From Winogradskyella psychrotolerans (GTDB lineage: Bacteria > Bacteroidota > Bacteroidia > Flavobacteriales > Flavobacteriaceae): a DNA stretch of 64,000 bases. Below are positions 26,361 to 36,543 of this stretch, piece by piece (position 1 is the first letter of the stretch; every line of letters starts with the position of its first letter). A program made the position numbers and the translations under genes. The notes under the pieces were generated by a model. The model ran no database searches and was not told the origin of the DNA. It saw only the letters and a program-made list of their open reading frames with translations. Location: positions 124,001 to 188,000 of the forward strand of contig NZ_JAHKPN010000039.1 of the NCBI RefSeq assembly GCF_018860545.1. The letters are read 5' to 3'.

Positions 26361-26813
26361 ATGAAAATAGTAATACAAAGAGTTTCTGAAGCTTCGGTTG
26401 TTATAAATAATTATGAAGTTGCCAGTATTCAAAACGGGCTTGTAATTTTATTGGGAATCGAAAATGAGGATAACCAAGAAGATATCAATTGGCTCTGTAA
26501 TAAAATTATTAATCTCCGAATTTTTCCAGATGTGGATGGTGTGATGAATACGTCCCTAAAAGCATCCGGAGGAGATGTGATTTTGGTGAGTCAATTCACA
26601 CTTCACGCTAGTACAAAAAAAGGAAACCGACCAAGTTATATAAAAGCAGCAAAACCAGAGGTTGCCATTCCATTGTACGAGAAATTTATTGAAACACTTC
26701 AAAATAACTTAGAGAAATCAATACAAACGGGAGAATTTGGTGCAGATATGAAGGTGCATTTGGTTAATGATGGTCCGGTTACGATCATCATCGACTCTAA
26801 AAATAAGGTCTGA
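26361..26813 (+). CDS. dtd: D-aminoacyl-tRNA deacylase
   Basis: A 150-residue protein that hydrolyses D-amino acids from mischarged tRNAs. MKIVIQRVSEASVVI is the family start. The two conserved catalytic-pocket motifs are SQFTLHAST and NDGPVTIIID. It lies 33 nt after rsgA, probably in one unit with it. Confidence 0.96.
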   Translation: MKIVIQRVSEASVVINNYEVASIQNGLVILLGIENEDNQEDINWLCNKIINLRIFPDVDGVMNTSLKASGGDVILVSQFTLHASTKKGNRPSYIKAAKPEVAIPLYEKFIETLQNNLEKSIQTGEFGADMKVHLVNDGPVTIIIDSKNKV

Positions 26814-27029
26814 TATTTGTCTAGCCTGTATCGGTTATAAAATTGCCTCGTTTGATGTGGTATAGCACATTTTATAATGACAAAATAAAAAAAATAAAAC
26901 CCTCAACTATTGAAGTAAGTGACGTGATTATTGAACACTATTGAAGTGTGAAAATAATGTTAAAGAATTGTTTTGGGAAGTAAATTTTACTTTTTATCTT
27001 TAAGCGCTAAACCTATCAAAACTAAACTA

Positions 27030-28943
27030 ATGCCTACGATTTTCTCTAAAAACATCAAGCTTTTTGCTTGTGTATTTTTTATATCAATCTCCAGCTTTTC
27101 TCAATCAGAAGATAATTACATTGCCTTACTTGCACCTCAAGAATTAATGACTAAAGTTAATGCTATAGTCAGATACGATAGCCAAAAGGTTGAAATTAAT
27201 GCTATCGACGATATGGTTGTGCATACCAAGCGGATTGTAACTATCTATAATAAGTATGGAGATAAGCATGCAAATTCTTTAGAATTTTATAGTGATAATT
27301 CGAGTATTAAAACGATAGAAGCAAGAATTTATAATGGTTTTGGAGAGGAAATAAAAAAGGTAAAGAAGAATGATTTCACAGATAATAGTGCCGTAAGCGG
27401 GGGAACATTATATTCTGATAGCCGTATTAAATATTATGATTACACCCCCATAGATTACCCCTACACCATTGAGTTTATATCTGAAGTAAAACATAACACC
27501 ACAGCGTTTATTCCACAATGGAGACCAATAAATGGTTACTTTTTGGCTATTGAACATGCCGAATATAAGATTGAAAATAACTCTGGAATACCCTTAAAAC
27601 TAAAGAAGGAAAATATTGAAAACAATAATGTTGTTGAAGTTTCAGAGCATCATTTTACGATAGAGAATTTACCAGGTGTAAATTACGAATCTTATAGTCC
27701 GTCGCTTGTGACATTTACGCCTAATATTAAACCAGCATTAACTAAGTTTAATATGAATGGTGTTGAAGGGGTAAATACCAATTGGCAAGATTTTGGAAAA
27801 TGGGTTTATGGAGAATTGCTAACAGGTACAGATATATTACCGCAATCTGCCATAGATGATGTAAAAGCATTAACTGCTGGTGTAGATGATAAGATAGAGC
27901 GTGCAAAATTAGTCTATAAATACATGCAGGATAAAACACGTTATATCAGTGTGCAGATTGGGATCGGAGGTTGGAAGCCAATGTTGGCAGACGATGTAAA
28001 TAAATTGGGTTATGGAGACTGTAAAGGATTAACGAATTATACAAAAGCCTTGTTAGAAGCTGTAGATGTGCCGTCCTATTATACGTTGGTATTTGGTGGT
28101 AGAACTATACTAGACATTGACGATGAGTTTTCATCTGCTCAGGGTAATCACGCCATTTTGTGTGTTCCTAATGATGATGAAAATATTTTTTTAGAATGCA
28201 CAAGTCAGACTAATCCATTTGGGTTTTCAGCAGGTTTTACTGATGATAGAGTAGTGCTGTTAGTAAAGCCAGAAGGAGGAGAAATAGTGCGAACAAAAAT
28301 TTATGAAGCGGATGAAAGCGTTCAGAAAACAAATGCAGAAGTAATGATGGACGCTACTGGTGGTTTTACAGCAGATGTCAATATTGAAACTACAGGATTT
28401 CAGTACAGTCTTCACGAAGGTATTGAAAACGATACAGAACGCGACCAACATAACTATTACAAAAATTATTGGGATAATATCAATAACATCACTATTGAAA
28501 ATATTACGGTTAAAAATGATAAAGAAAGTATTGTTTTAAATGAAAACGTAAAATTGTCAGCTACAAATTATGCCTCTAAAAGTGGTGATCGACTTATTTT
28601 TCAGCCTAATATGTTCAATACTGTAACTACAATTCCGACACGATATACTGAACGAAAATTAGAATTTAAAGTCGACCGTTCTTTTAAAGATACAGATGAA
28701 TTTATTATTCAATTACCAGAAGGCTTTAAGGTGGAAGCCATGACAGACTCTAAAGAAATTAAAACGCAATTTGGATCTTATAATTTTAAGGTAGAACCTT
28801 TAGATGGCAATAAGTTGAAATATACAAGAACCTATATTTTACTCAAAGGTGATTATCCGAAAGAAGATTATAAAGCTTTCAGAAATTTTAGAAGACAAAT
28901 TGTAAAGCACGATAAAAGTAAAATTGTATTAATTAAAGCTTAA
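27030..28943 (+). CDS. DUF3857 / transglutaminase-like periplasmic protein
   Basis: A 637-residue protein with a signal peptide (ending SSFSQ). The N-terminal DUF3857 beta domain is followed by a transglutaminase-like core: GYGDCKGLTNYTKALL with Cys331, and NHAILCVP with His374. A C-terminal DUF3858-like domain completes it. The start at 27030 gives a proper signal peptide. A TTG frame start at 26973 is rejected because a TATCTTTA box (26995-27002) lies inside it. The family substrate is unknown. It is paired with a paralogue downstream. Confidence 0.85.
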   Translation: MPTIFSKNIKLFACVFFISISSFSQSEDNYIALLAPQELMTKVNAIVRYDSQKVEINAIDDMVVHTKRIVTIYNKYGDKHANSLEFYSDNSSIKTIEARIYNGFGEEIKKVKKNDFTDNSAVSGGTLYSDSRIKYYDYTPIDYPYTIEFISEVKHNTTAFIPQWRPINGYFLAIEHAEYKIENNSGIPLKLKKENIENNNVVEVSEHHFTIENLPGVNYESYSPSLVTFTPNIKPALTKFNMNGVEGVNTNWQDFGKWVYGELLTGTDILPQSAIDDVKALTAGVDDKIERAKLVYKYMQDKTRYISVQIGIGGWKPMLADDVNKLGYGDCKGLTNYTKALLEAVDVPSYYTLVFGGRTILDIDDEFSSAQGNHAILCVPNDDENIFLECTSQTNPFGFSAGFTDDRVVLLVKPEGGEIVRTKIYEADESVQKTNAEVMMDATGGFTADVNIETTGFQYSLHEGIENDTERDQHNYYKNYWDNINNITIENITVKNDKESIVLNENVKLSATNYASKSGDRLIFQPNMFNTVTTIPTRYTERKLEFKVDRSFKDTDEFIIQLPEGFKVEAMTDSKEIKTQFGSYNFKVEPLDGNKLKYTRTYILLKGDYPKEDYKAFRNFRRQIVKHDKSKIVLIKA

Positions 28944-28985
28944 TAATTTCCAATATAACAATCAAATCAAATATTCAATTTATAA

Positions 28986-30938
28986 ATGAAAAATCTCTTA
29001 CTTACATTCGCAATAGTCTTATGTTTTAACTTTTTAAGTGCCCAAAATTATAATTTTGGTAAAATTTCTAAGGACGAACTTCAGGAAAAATACCATTCAA
29101 AAGATTCTGCCTCTTCAGCAGCAATATTATATCGTAATGAGGATATTAGTTTCTTTTTATCTACAAATGAAGGTTTTATGCAGGAGCGTAAAGTGCATGA
29201 GCGAATAAAAATATATAATAAAGATGGGTTTGATTGGGCAACAAAAAAGATCTATTTATATCAAGGTACTGGACAAAGAGAAACAGTTAATGGCTTAAAA
29301 GGATTTTCATATAACCTTGTTGATGGTAAAATTGAAAAGGATAAATTGAAAAGTGATGGTAAATTTGAAGAAGATTATAGTGAGTTCACAAAAATTAATT
29401 CATTCACCTTGCCAAATGTAAAGGAAGGGACCGTAATAGAATATGAATATACCGTAAAATCTCCAAGAATTAGTATAGACGATATCATTTTTCAATTTAG
29501 TATTCCCGTAAATAAACTAGAAGTAAGTATTGCAACACCGGAGTATTATGTTTATAAGAAGCAGACTAATTTTAAAGCGAAATTCACGCCTAATATTACA
29601 GAAACATTTAAAAACACGTCGATTCCATTCGAGTATAGAATAAATATTATTGAGGTTAATGAGGACAATATTCCAGCCATTAGGTCAGAGGCGTATGCTG
29701 GTAGTATTAACAACTACAGAAGTAAAATGGCTATGGAGTTGACGGCGACTTTAAATAATATGAAAGTTCTTAATAAGACATATTCCACAACGTGGGAGGC
29801 CGTTTCAAATACCATTTATGATAGTGATAATTTTGGTGGGCAATTAGGGAAATTTAGTATTTATAAAGACGATTTAGAAGCGGTATTAGCAGGTATTGAC
29901 GACGATTTTGAAAAAGCTGCAGCTGTAGAGAAATTAGTAAAGTCTAAAGTAAAATGGAACGGTAGATACGGTGTGTATACTCAAAACGGTATTAGATCAG
30001 CATATAAAGAAGGAGAGGGAAATGATGCCGATATTAATCTCATGCTAGTGTCTATGCTGCGATCTCAAGGTGTAAATGCAAACCCTGTAGTAGTAAGTAC
30101 AAGAAATAATGGCATTCCACTTTTTCCAACTTATGACGGTTTTAATTACGTGATTTGTGGTGTTCAAAGCGGTGATGCCTATTTATTAATAGATGCAACA
30201 GAAGAATATAGTACCAACAATGTTTTGCCACAACGCGTTCTTAATTGGCAAGGTCGATTAATAGAAAACAATAAAGTCTCAAGATGGATTTCTGTTCAAC
30301 CCAATAAGAAATCATTAGAATCTTCAATGCTTAACGTTACCATTAATGATGATTTTTCAGTTTCAGGAAAAGTAGCGCAACATCTAACGGATTACTTGGC
30401 TTATTTTCATAGAAATAAATATGCTGCGTTAACAACAGAGGATCACATTAAATCATTAGAGAAAGATAAAGGTGATATTGAAATCAGTGAATTAACTATC
30501 GAAAACACAGATGATATTACACAACCTATTAAAGTAAGTTATGAATACGAATTAATGGATGGTATTGATGAAGTTGGTGATAAGCTTTACTTTTCTCCAT
30601 TATTGTTTTTGGCAATTAAAGAGAATCCTTTTAAGTTAGAAGAACGCGAATATCCTATTGATTTTGTAATACCTTTTACAGATAAATTCATGGTTAATAT
30701 TATGATACCAGATGGTTATGATGTTGAATCATTACCAAAATCTGAAGCTCTAGAATTTAAAGATTCCAATGTCGGGTTTTCGTATCTTATTCAACAAAAT
30801 GGAAAATATCTACAATTAAAAGCGCAGTTAGATATACTAAATCCCTTAATTTTGCCAGAAGATTATAAGGCATTCAAAGCCTTTTATAGTAAAATTGTAG
30901 AAAAACAAGCGGAACAAGTTGTACTAACAAAAGTTTAA
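28986..30938 (+). CDS. DUF3857 paralogue with the transglutaminase Cys replaced
   Basis: A 650-residue protein with signal peptide (ending LSAQ), collinear with the preceding gene. At the position of the catalytic Cys it has Asp347 (GEGNDADINLMLVSML), so transglutaminase or protease chemistry is unlikely. GFNYVICGV occupies the region of the catalytic His and does not retain the NHA sequence. From memory, other Flavobacteriaceae have a similar cysteine-less second copy. It may act as a partner or substrate-binding subunit of the first. Confidence 0.82.
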   Translation: MKNLLLTFAIVLCFNFLSAQNYNFGKISKDELQEKYHSKDSASSAAILYRNEDISFFLSTNEGFMQERKVHERIKIYNKDGFDWATKKIYLYQGTGQRETVNGLKGFSYNLVDGKIEKDKLKSDGKFEEDYSEFTKINSFTLPNVKEGTVIEYEYTVKSPRISIDDIIFQFSIPVNKLEVSIATPEYYVYKKQTNFKAKFTPNITETFKNTSIPFEYRINIIEVNEDNIPAIRSEAYAGSINNYRSKMAMELTATLNNMKVLNKTYSTTWEAVSNTIYDSDNFGGQLGKFSIYKDDLEAVLAGIDDDFEKAAAVEKLVKSKVKWNGRYGVYTQNGIRSAYKEGEGNDADINLMLVSMLRSQGVNANPVVVSTRNNGIPLFPTYDGFNYVICGVQSGDAYLLIDATEEYSTNNVLPQRVLNWQGRLIENNKVSRWISVQPNKKSLESSMLNVTINDDFSVSGKVAQHLTDYLAYFHRNKYAALTTEDHIKSLEKDKGDIEISELTIENTDDITQPIKVSYEYELMDGIDEVGDKLYFSPLLFLAIKENPFKLEEREYPIDFVIPFTDKFMVNIMIPDGYDVESLPKSEALEFKDSNVGFSYLIQQNGKYLQLKAQLDILNPLILPEDYKAFKAFYSKIVEKQAEQVVLTKV

Positions 30939-30940
30939 TC

Positions 30941-31267
30941 ATGAATATTAAAAACGCACAAAAGGAAGTTGATAATTGGATAAATGAGCATGGTGTAAGG
31001 TATTTTAATGAGCTGACCAATATGGCGCAACTCACTGAGGAGGTTGGTGAAGTAGCGCGTATAATTGCAAGGCGATATGGAGAACAAAGCGAAAAAGAAA
31101 GTGATAAAGATAAAGATCTTGGTGAGGAGTTATCTGATGTCATGTTTGTAGTTCTATGTTTAGCAAACCAAACAGGTATAGACTTACAGGCTGCTTTTGA
31201 TAAAAAAATGGATAAAAAAACAAAACGAGATCATAACAGACATCATAATAATGATAAATTAAAGTAG
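30941..31267 (+). CDS. MazG-like nucleotide pyrophosphohydrolase
   Basis: A 108-residue all-alpha NTP pyrophosphatase. EEVGEVAR and LGEELSDVMFVVLCLANQTG give the metal-binding ExxE-12-28-ExxD pattern of the MazG superfamily. Likely a house-cleaning enzyme for non-canonical dNTPs. It begins 2 nt after the DUF3857 gene and ends 32 nt before aroA. Confidence 0.9.
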   Translation: MNIKNAQKEVDNWINEHGVRYFNELTNMAQLTEEVGEVARIIARRYGEQSEKESDKDKDLGEELSDVMFVVLCLANQTGIDLQAAFDKKMDKKTKRDHNRHHNNDKLK

Positions 31268-31299
31268 TTTTGTCATTCATTTTATTTTAGAACTACCTT

Positions 31300-32526
31300 A
31301 TGGACATTAGTATCCAAAAATCAAAATTACGTAATCAGCAAACGGTTCAAATTACGGGATCAAAAAGTGAGTCCAATCGCTTGTTGTTACTTCAGGCTTT
31401 GTACTCTCAGATTAGTATCAATAATGTATCTAATTCAGATGATTCTGTGCTGATGCAAAAAGCACTAGCTTCAGATGAAAAACTGGTAGATATCCATCAC
31501 GCTGGTACAGCAATGCGATTTTTAACGGCTTATTTTTCAACTCAAAAGGATAGAGAAACTATAATTACAGGTTCACCTCGTATGAAAGAACGACCAATTA
31601 AAATATTGGTCGATGCATTAAGAATGTTGGGGGCAGAAATCACTTATTTAGAAAATGATGGGTTTCCTCCGCTACAAATAAAAGGTCGTGAATTAACACA
31701 ATCTAAAGTGACTTTAGAAGCCAATGTGAGCAGTCAGTATATTTCTGCATTATTGCTAATTGCGTCTAAATTAGAAAACGGATTAGAATTAACATTAAAA
31801 GGAAAAATAACATCTGTACCTTATATTAATATGACTTTGAGTCTATTAAATGGTATTGGCATAGAAACTAGTTTTGTAGATAATACTATTTTAGTAAAAC
31901 CTAATACAGTCAATATAGAACCTCAAACACTAACGGTTGAATCGGATTGGTCTTCAGCCTCGTATTTTTATGGTTTAATTGCTTTAAGTGACATTGGTAC
32001 TGAAATCACTATCTCGGCTTATAAAGATAAAAGCTTACAAGGAGATTCTGTATTGGCTGAGATTTACGAAAAATTTGGTGTGACCACTACTTTTGAAAAT
32101 GAAATCATAACACTTCAAAAATCCTCAACTATTGATGTGTCTACTAAAATTGAATTAGATTTAAAAAATGCACCAGATATTGCACAAACCATTGCTGTAA
32201 CAGCTTTTGGTTTAGGTTTGGAATGTTATATGATCGGTTTGCACACGCTTAAAATTAAAGAAACAGATCGTTTAGTTGCGCTTAAAATTGAATTAGAAAA
32301 ACTAGGAGCTACTGTCCACATTACAGACCTTTCTTTGCATTTACAATCATCAAAAAAGATCAATAGTGATATCAGTATAGCCACTTATAACGATCATAGA
32401 ATGGCTATGGCTTTTGCTCCTTTAGGTTTAAAAGTGCCAATTGTTATTGAAAACGCTGATGTTGTTAGTAAATCTTATCCCCAATTTTGGGAAGATTTTA
32501 AAGCGATTGGGTTCAATTTAAAATAA
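31300..32526 (+). CDS. aroA: 3-phosphoshikimate 1-carboxyvinyltransferase (EPSP synthase)
   Basis: A 408-residue shikimate-pathway enzyme joining shikimate-3-phosphate and [20 protein letters not shown] near the N-terminus, [25 protein letters not shown] and the late [18 protein letters not shown] are typical. Glycine-96 region motif is HAGTAMR rather than the NAGTAMR of most species. It is about 20 residues shorter than E. coli AroA, as in related flavobacteria. It supplies the Phe/Tyr operon in this window. Confidence 0.94.
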   Translation: MDISIQKSKLRNQQTVQITGSKSESNRLLLLQALYSQISINNVSNSDDSVLMQKALASDEKLVDIHHAGTAMRFLTAYFSTQKDRETIITGSPRMKERPIKILVDALRMLGAEITYLENDGFPPLQIKGRELTQSKVTLEANVSSQYISALLLIASKLENGLELTLKGKITSVPYINMTLSLLNGIGIETSFVDNTILVKPNTVNIEPQTLTVESDWSSASYFYGLIALSDIGTEITISAYKDKSLQGDSVLAEIYEKFGVTTTFENEIITLQKSSTIDVSTKIELDLKNAPDIAQTIAVTAFGLGLECYMIGLHTLKIKETDRLVALKIELEKLGATVHITDLSLHLQSSKKINSDISIATYNDHRMAMAFAPLGLKVPIVIENADVVSKSYPQFWEDFKAIGFNLK

Positions 32527-32538
32527 ACCCTCATTTAC

Positions 32539-32570
32539 TTGACAAGGCCTATGTTGAGATTGTATCTTTG
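32539..32570 (+). promoter_or_regulatory. queA promoter (TTG-N21-TATCTTTG)
   Basis: TTG at 32539-32541, then a 21-nt spacer and TATCTTTG at 32563-32570, a full Bacteroidota-type promoter 24 nt before the queA ATG. This also rules out the in-frame start inside the box. Confidence 0.72.
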
Positions 32571-32594
32571 CAATTCGAAAAAAATATAATATAC

Positions 32595-33644
32595 ATGAAA
32601 TTATCACATTTCCATTTTGACCTTCCAGATGAATTATTAGCCGAGCATCCTGCAGAACACAGAGATGAATCTAGACTAATGGTTCTAAATAGAGCAGAAC
32701 AAACTATTGAACACAAACAATTCAAAGATCTTATCGATTATTTTGATGAAGGTGATGTGATGATTATGAATGATACTAAAGTGTTTCCGGCACGTTTATT
32801 TGGTAACAAAGAAAAAACAGGGGCACGTATCGAAGTGTTTTTACTTCGTGAGTTAAACCAAGATCAACGTCTTTGGGATGTATTGGTAGATCCTGCTCGT
32901 AAAATAAGAATTGGTAATAAATTATATTTTGGTGACGATGAGACTTTAGTTGCTGAGGTAATTGACAATACAACGTCTAGAGGGAGAACCTTACGTTTTT
33001 TATATGACGGATCATATTCAGATTTCAGAACAAAATTAACGCAGCTAGGTGAAACACCATTGCCTAAATATATTAACAGAGAGGTAGAGCCAGAAGATGA
33101 AGAGCGTTACCAAACTATATATGCAAAAAATGAAGGAGCTGTCGCTGCACCAACAGCAGGTTTGCACTTTTCTAAGCATTTATTAAAACGTTTAGAAATT
33201 AAAGGAATTAAGACTGCTGAAGTAACATTACATGTTGGTTTAGGTACATTTAACCCCGTTGAGGTTGAAGATTTATCTAAGCACAAAATGGACAGCGAAG
33301 AGATTATTATAAAGCAAAGTGCAGCTGATATCGTAAACGACGCTATCGAAAAGAAAAAGCGTGTGTGTGCAGTAGGTACGACATCAATGCGTACGATTGA
33401 GAGTTCAGTGTCATCAAACGGAAGATTAAATGAATTTGAAGGGTGGACCAACAAATTTATATTCCCTCCTTATGATTTTAGTATCGCTAACTGTATGATC
33501 ACAAATTTTCATACCCCTAAATCGACCTTGTTAATGATGACATCAGCTTTTGCAGGTCATGATTTTATGAAGAAAGCATACGAAGAAGCGGTAAAAGAAA
33601 AGTATAAATTCTATTCTTATGGTGATGCGATGTTAATCATCTAA
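32595..33644 (+). CDS. queA: tRNA preQ1(34) S-adenosylmethionine ribosyltransferase-isomerase
   Basis: A 349-residue enzyme that transfers the ribosyl part of SAM to preQ1 in tRNA, making epoxyqueuosine. [41 protein letters not shown] and [11 protein letters not shown] are family signatures. The start at 32595 is set by homology and by the promoter. It uses SAM from MetK. Confidence 0.96.
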   Translation: MKLSHFHFDLPDELLAEHPAEHRDESRLMVLNRAEQTIEHKQFKDLIDYFDEGDVMIMNDTKVFPARLFGNKEKTGARIEVFLLRELNQDQRLWDVLVDPARKIRIGNKLYFGDDETLVAEVIDNTTSRGRTLRFLYDGSYSDFRTKLTQLGETPLPKYINREVEPEDEERYQTIYAKNEGAVAAPTAGLHFSKHLLKRLEIKGIKTAEVTLHVGLGTFNPVEVEDLSKHKMDSEEIIIKQSAADIVNDAIEKKKRVCAVGTTSMRTIESSVSSNGRLNEFEGWTNKFIFPPYDFSIANCMITNFHTPKSTLLMMTSAFAGHDFMKKAYEEAVKEKYKFYSYGDAMLII

Positions 33645-33668
33645 GCATACAAATTTTAAAATATTAAA

Positions 33669-33693
33669 AAAGTCTCTTTATTGAGGCTTTTTT
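33669..33693 (+). terminator. Terminator after queA
   Basis: AGTCTC pairs with GAGGCT (one G-U), followed by TTTTTTA. Confidence 0.65.
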
Positions 33694-33722
33694 ATTTTAA
33701 GAGTAATCCAAATTCATTTAAG

Positions 33723-33730
33723 TACTTTTG
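33723..33730 (+). promoter_or_regulatory. rlmN promoter -7 box
   Basis: TACTTTTG matches TAnnTTTG, 6 nt before the ATG at 33737, so the mRNA may be nearly leaderless. Confidence 0.5.
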
Positions 33731-33736
33731 CATACG

Positions 33737-34777
33737 ATGGAAGTAAAAAAGAAAGACATAAGAGCCTTAACGAAAGACCAATTAAGAGATTTTTTTATAA
33801 AGCAAGGAGACAAAGCTTTTAGAGGGAATCAGGTTTACGAATGGCTATGGCAAAAGTCAGCCTATAGTTTTGAAGATATGACTAATGTATCTTTAGAAAC
33901 ACGTCAAATGTTAGAAGATAACTTTGTAATTAACCACATTAAAGTCGATCAGATGCAACGTAGCGCTGATGGTACGATTAAGAACGCTGTAAGACTTCAC
34001 GATGATTTAATTGTAGAATCTGTACTTATTCCAACCGCGACCAGAACCACAGCTTGTGTGTCGTCTCAGGTGGGTTGTAGTTTAGATTGTAGGTTTTGTG
34101 CAACGTCACGTTTAAAACGTATGCGAAATCTTAATCCAGATGAAATATACGATCAGGTTGTAGCTATCGATAACGAAAGTAGATTATACCACGGTAGACC
34201 CTTGAGTAATATTGTGTTTATGGGAATGGGAGAACCTTTAATGAACTATAATAACGTTCTTAAAGCCATCGATAAAATTACATCGCCAGAAGGTTTGGGG
34301 ATGTCGCCTAAGCGTATTGTGGTGTCAACGTCTGGAGTGCCAAAAATGATTAAGAAGATGGCAGATGATACTGTAAAATTTAAGTTAGCGGTTTCATTGC
34401 ATTCTGCAATAGACGAAATACGTACGTCTATTATGCCATTTAATGCCACATTTCCATTACAAGACTTGCGAGAAGCCTTACAGTATTGGTACGCAGCTAC
34501 AAAAAACAGAATTACCTATGAGTATGTGGTATGGGATGCTATTAACGATAAGCGCAAAGATGCCGAAGCTTTAGTAGAGTTTTGTAAATTCGCACCAAGT
34601 AAAGTGAACCTTATAGAATACAACCCAATTGATGATGGCGAATTTCAACAAGCGAACTCAAAAGCGATAGATATGTATGTTTCTGTTCTCGAAGCTAATA
34701 ATATCACTGTAACGGTAAGGAGGAGTAGAGGGAAAGATATTGATGCGGCTTGCGGTCAGTTGGCTAATAAAAGTTAG
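33737..34777 (+). CDS. rlmN: 23S rRNA / tRNA (adenine-2-C2) methyltransferase
   Basis: A 346-residue radical SAM enzyme methylating A2503 of 23S rRNA and A37 of some tRNAs. The 4Fe-4S ligands are Cys114, Cys118 and Cys121 (GCSLDCRFCATS). The methyl-carrying Cys339 lies in the C-terminal DAACGQL. FMGMGEPLMNYNNV is the SAM-binding glycine-rich motif. The start at 33737 excludes three residues read from a TTG that overlaps the promoter box. Confidence 0.96.
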   Translation: MEVKKKDIRALTKDQLRDFFIKQGDKAFRGNQVYEWLWQKSAYSFEDMTNVSLETRQMLEDNFVINHIKVDQMQRSADGTIKNAVRLHDDLIVESVLIPTATRTTACVSSQVGCSLDCRFCATSRLKRMRNLNPDEIYDQVVAIDNESRLYHGRPLSNIVFMGMGEPLMNYNNVLKAIDKITSPEGLGMSPKRIVVSTSGVPKMIKKMADDTVKFKLAVSLHSAIDEIRTSIMPFNATFPLQDLREALQYWYAATKNRITYEYVVWDAINDKRKDAEALVEFCKFAPSKVNLIEYNPIDDGEFQQANSKAIDMYVSVLEANNITVTVRRSRGKDIDAACGQLANKS

Positions 34778-34810
34778 AGTAAATCAAAATTTATTTAGAT
34801 TTTAGACATA

Positions 34811-34837
34811 AAAAAAAGCGGCAATTGCCGCTTTTTT
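34811..34837. terminator. Bidirectional terminator between rlmN and T9SS gene
   Basis: AAAGCGGCAATTGCCGCTTT is a perfect palindrome flanked by A-run and T-run, so it works for both convergent genes. Confidence 0.88.
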
Positions 34838-34853
34838 CTGTTTGAATATAATA

Positions 34854-36317
34854 TTATTCTTTAGTAACTCTTATCGTCTGAGTTTTATCTCCAGAAGTAA
34901 TCTTTACTAAGTAAAGTCCGTTAGATAATTCAGATAAGTTAACTGAAGAATCAATGATAGAACTTTTAGTAAAACTTGCTACATTTTGACCAAGTAAATT
35001 AAATACTGCAACAGTATCAACATCTTGATTAGATTTAATATTTAAAATACCAGAAGTAGGGTTAGGGTACACACTTAATGGTGTCTCTAATTCATTATCT
35101 TCAATAGATAATACGTCTCCAGTAGTGAAACTCCACACAGGACCTTCGGTTACTCCAAAGCAGTTAGCAACATCTACACTCCAATAGTAAGTTGTGCTTA
35201 CTGATAACCCAGATAAAACATCACCATTTTCCCAATCGAAAGATTGTGTTGGAGGGTTTGCGGTACCTATATTTAAAATATAAACATCGTCAGGTCCTCC
35301 TTCAGCCCAACTGAATGATAAACCACCTTCAGGTGTTTCTGATAAATCTACAGACGGTGCAGCGTCAGCAGGAACTGGTGCACTTGGCTCCGCAGGTAAA
35401 GCCGTTTCAGTACAAGCAGCAGTTGTAAAGCTAAATATTTCACTTGTAACTGAGCTACCTGCACAATTAACTCCTACTACATACCAGTAATAAGTAGTGC
35501 CAGGTGCAAAACCATAAAGCAACGAATTTCCACTAGTGAAATCATCTACGGGGCCTATGTTGTCAGCCTCTGGGTTTGTTCCAATACTAAAATTATAGCT
35601 TGTTGCAACATCTCCTGTCACAGCCGCGTCCCATTCAAAAGGGCCAACGGTGTTAGTGTCTGGCGCGTATTCAACAGTTATGTCAGTAGCTCCATTTGCT
35701 GGACTTGTTAATGTTGGAGCATTTGGCACGCTTTCCGTACATTGAAAAACAGTAACATTATCAAAGGCCCATCCCCAAGAATAGTCTCCAACCCATCTAA
35801 ATCGAACTTGTGCTGTTGCAGAACCTGCAAGCTCTGTAGAGACATCTAAGGTTACATATCCATAAACACTATCTGCTACTAAATCATCACCATCAAAAGT
35901 TGCTACTGGTACCCATGCAAATCCATTAGTTGTTACCTCTACGTAACCTACACCTCCGTAACCAGCACTGAAAAAATGATTAAAACTTAGTGTAAGTGTA
36001 GTCAGGCCTGAAGTATCAAATTGTGGGCTAGTAAGTGCTACATTTTCTGCAGTACCAGATCCGTAAGCATCACTATCTAATATAGCATAGTTACCATCCA
36101 TTGCAGAAAGGTCATAGAGATAAGCATTGCCAGCAGTAAATCCCACAGCATCTCCAGTAGAACCAATAGACCAAACCTCGCCACCACCGGCAATATCATT
36201 GTTAGTCCAAGTTGCAGGTATATCTGTTCCTGCTTCAAAATCTTCTGATAAAACAACTTGTCCATACATTAGAGACGTTGTTAAGAAAAGAGTAAATAAA
36301 AAAGTAATTTTCCTCAT
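34854..36317 (-). CDS. T9SS cargo: choice-of-anchor J domain, two FN3-like domains, type A sorting tail
   Basis: A 487-residue secreted protein. Signal peptide ends near LMYGQ. Residues about 20-198 form a jelly-roll MAM/choice-of-anchor J domain (EDFEAGTDIPATW...WGWAFDNVTVFQC). Two FN3-like repeats follow (about 200-300 and 305-400), each ending in a WSFTTG-type strand. The last 75 residues (LSVYPNPTSGILNIKSN...LSNGLYLVKI) are a type IX sorting domain. Likely a surface adhesin or substrate-binding protein; no catalytic domain is visible. Confidence 0.9.
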   Translation of the reverse strand: MRKITFLFTLFLTTSLMYGQVVLSEDFEAGTDIPATWTNNDIAGGGEVWSIGSTGDAVGFTAGNAYLYDLSAMDGNYAILDSDAYGSGTAENVALTSPQFDTSGLTTLTLSFNHFFSAGYGGVGYVEVTTNGFAWVPVATFDGDDLVADSVYGYVTLDVSTELAGSATAQVRFRWVGDYSWGWAFDNVTVFQCTESVPNAPTLTSPANGATDITVEYAPDTNTVGPFEWDAAVTGDVATSYNFSIGTNPEADNIGPVDDFTSGNSLLYGFAPGTTYYWYVVGVNCAGSSVTSEIFSFTTAACTETALPAEPSAPVPADAAPSVDLSETPEGGLSFSWAEGGPDDVYILNIGTANPPTQSFDWENGDVLSGLSVSTTYYWSVDVANCFGVTEGPVWSFTTGDVLSIEDNELETPLSVYPNPTSGILNIKSNQDVDTVAVFNLLGQNVASFTKSSIIDSSVNLSELSNGLYLVKITSGDKTQTIRVTKE

Positions 36318-36482
36318 GTGTTTAATATTTTTTTTAGTTAATCCGATAAAGTTACAAATTATTCTGAGTAGTAAAAGTTAAAATTCTATAATTACCGTTT
36401 TATGAATAATCAGTATTATGATTTATAAATTCGCAACAATTGTATTTAATGTATATAGTTCTGTTGTTTTTGAGTAGGTGAA

Positions 36483-36515
36483 ATAAAAAAACGTTTCAAT
36501 ATAATATTGAAACGT
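36483..36515 (-). terminator. Terminator of the 271-residue T9SS gene
   Basis: ACGTTTCAATA pairs with TATTGAAACGT, and on the minus strand a T-run follows. The rest of the 36318-36490 gap shows nothing specific. Confidence 0.75.
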
Positions 36516-36543
36516 CTTTCGTATTTTTAAAAAATATTATAGG

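Noticed and set aside
26906..26947. Direct repeat ACTATTGAAGT twice, 31 bp apart, before the DUF3857 genes
   Set aside because: Short, AT-rich and upstream of the promoter-like box; two copies are not enough to claim an operator.
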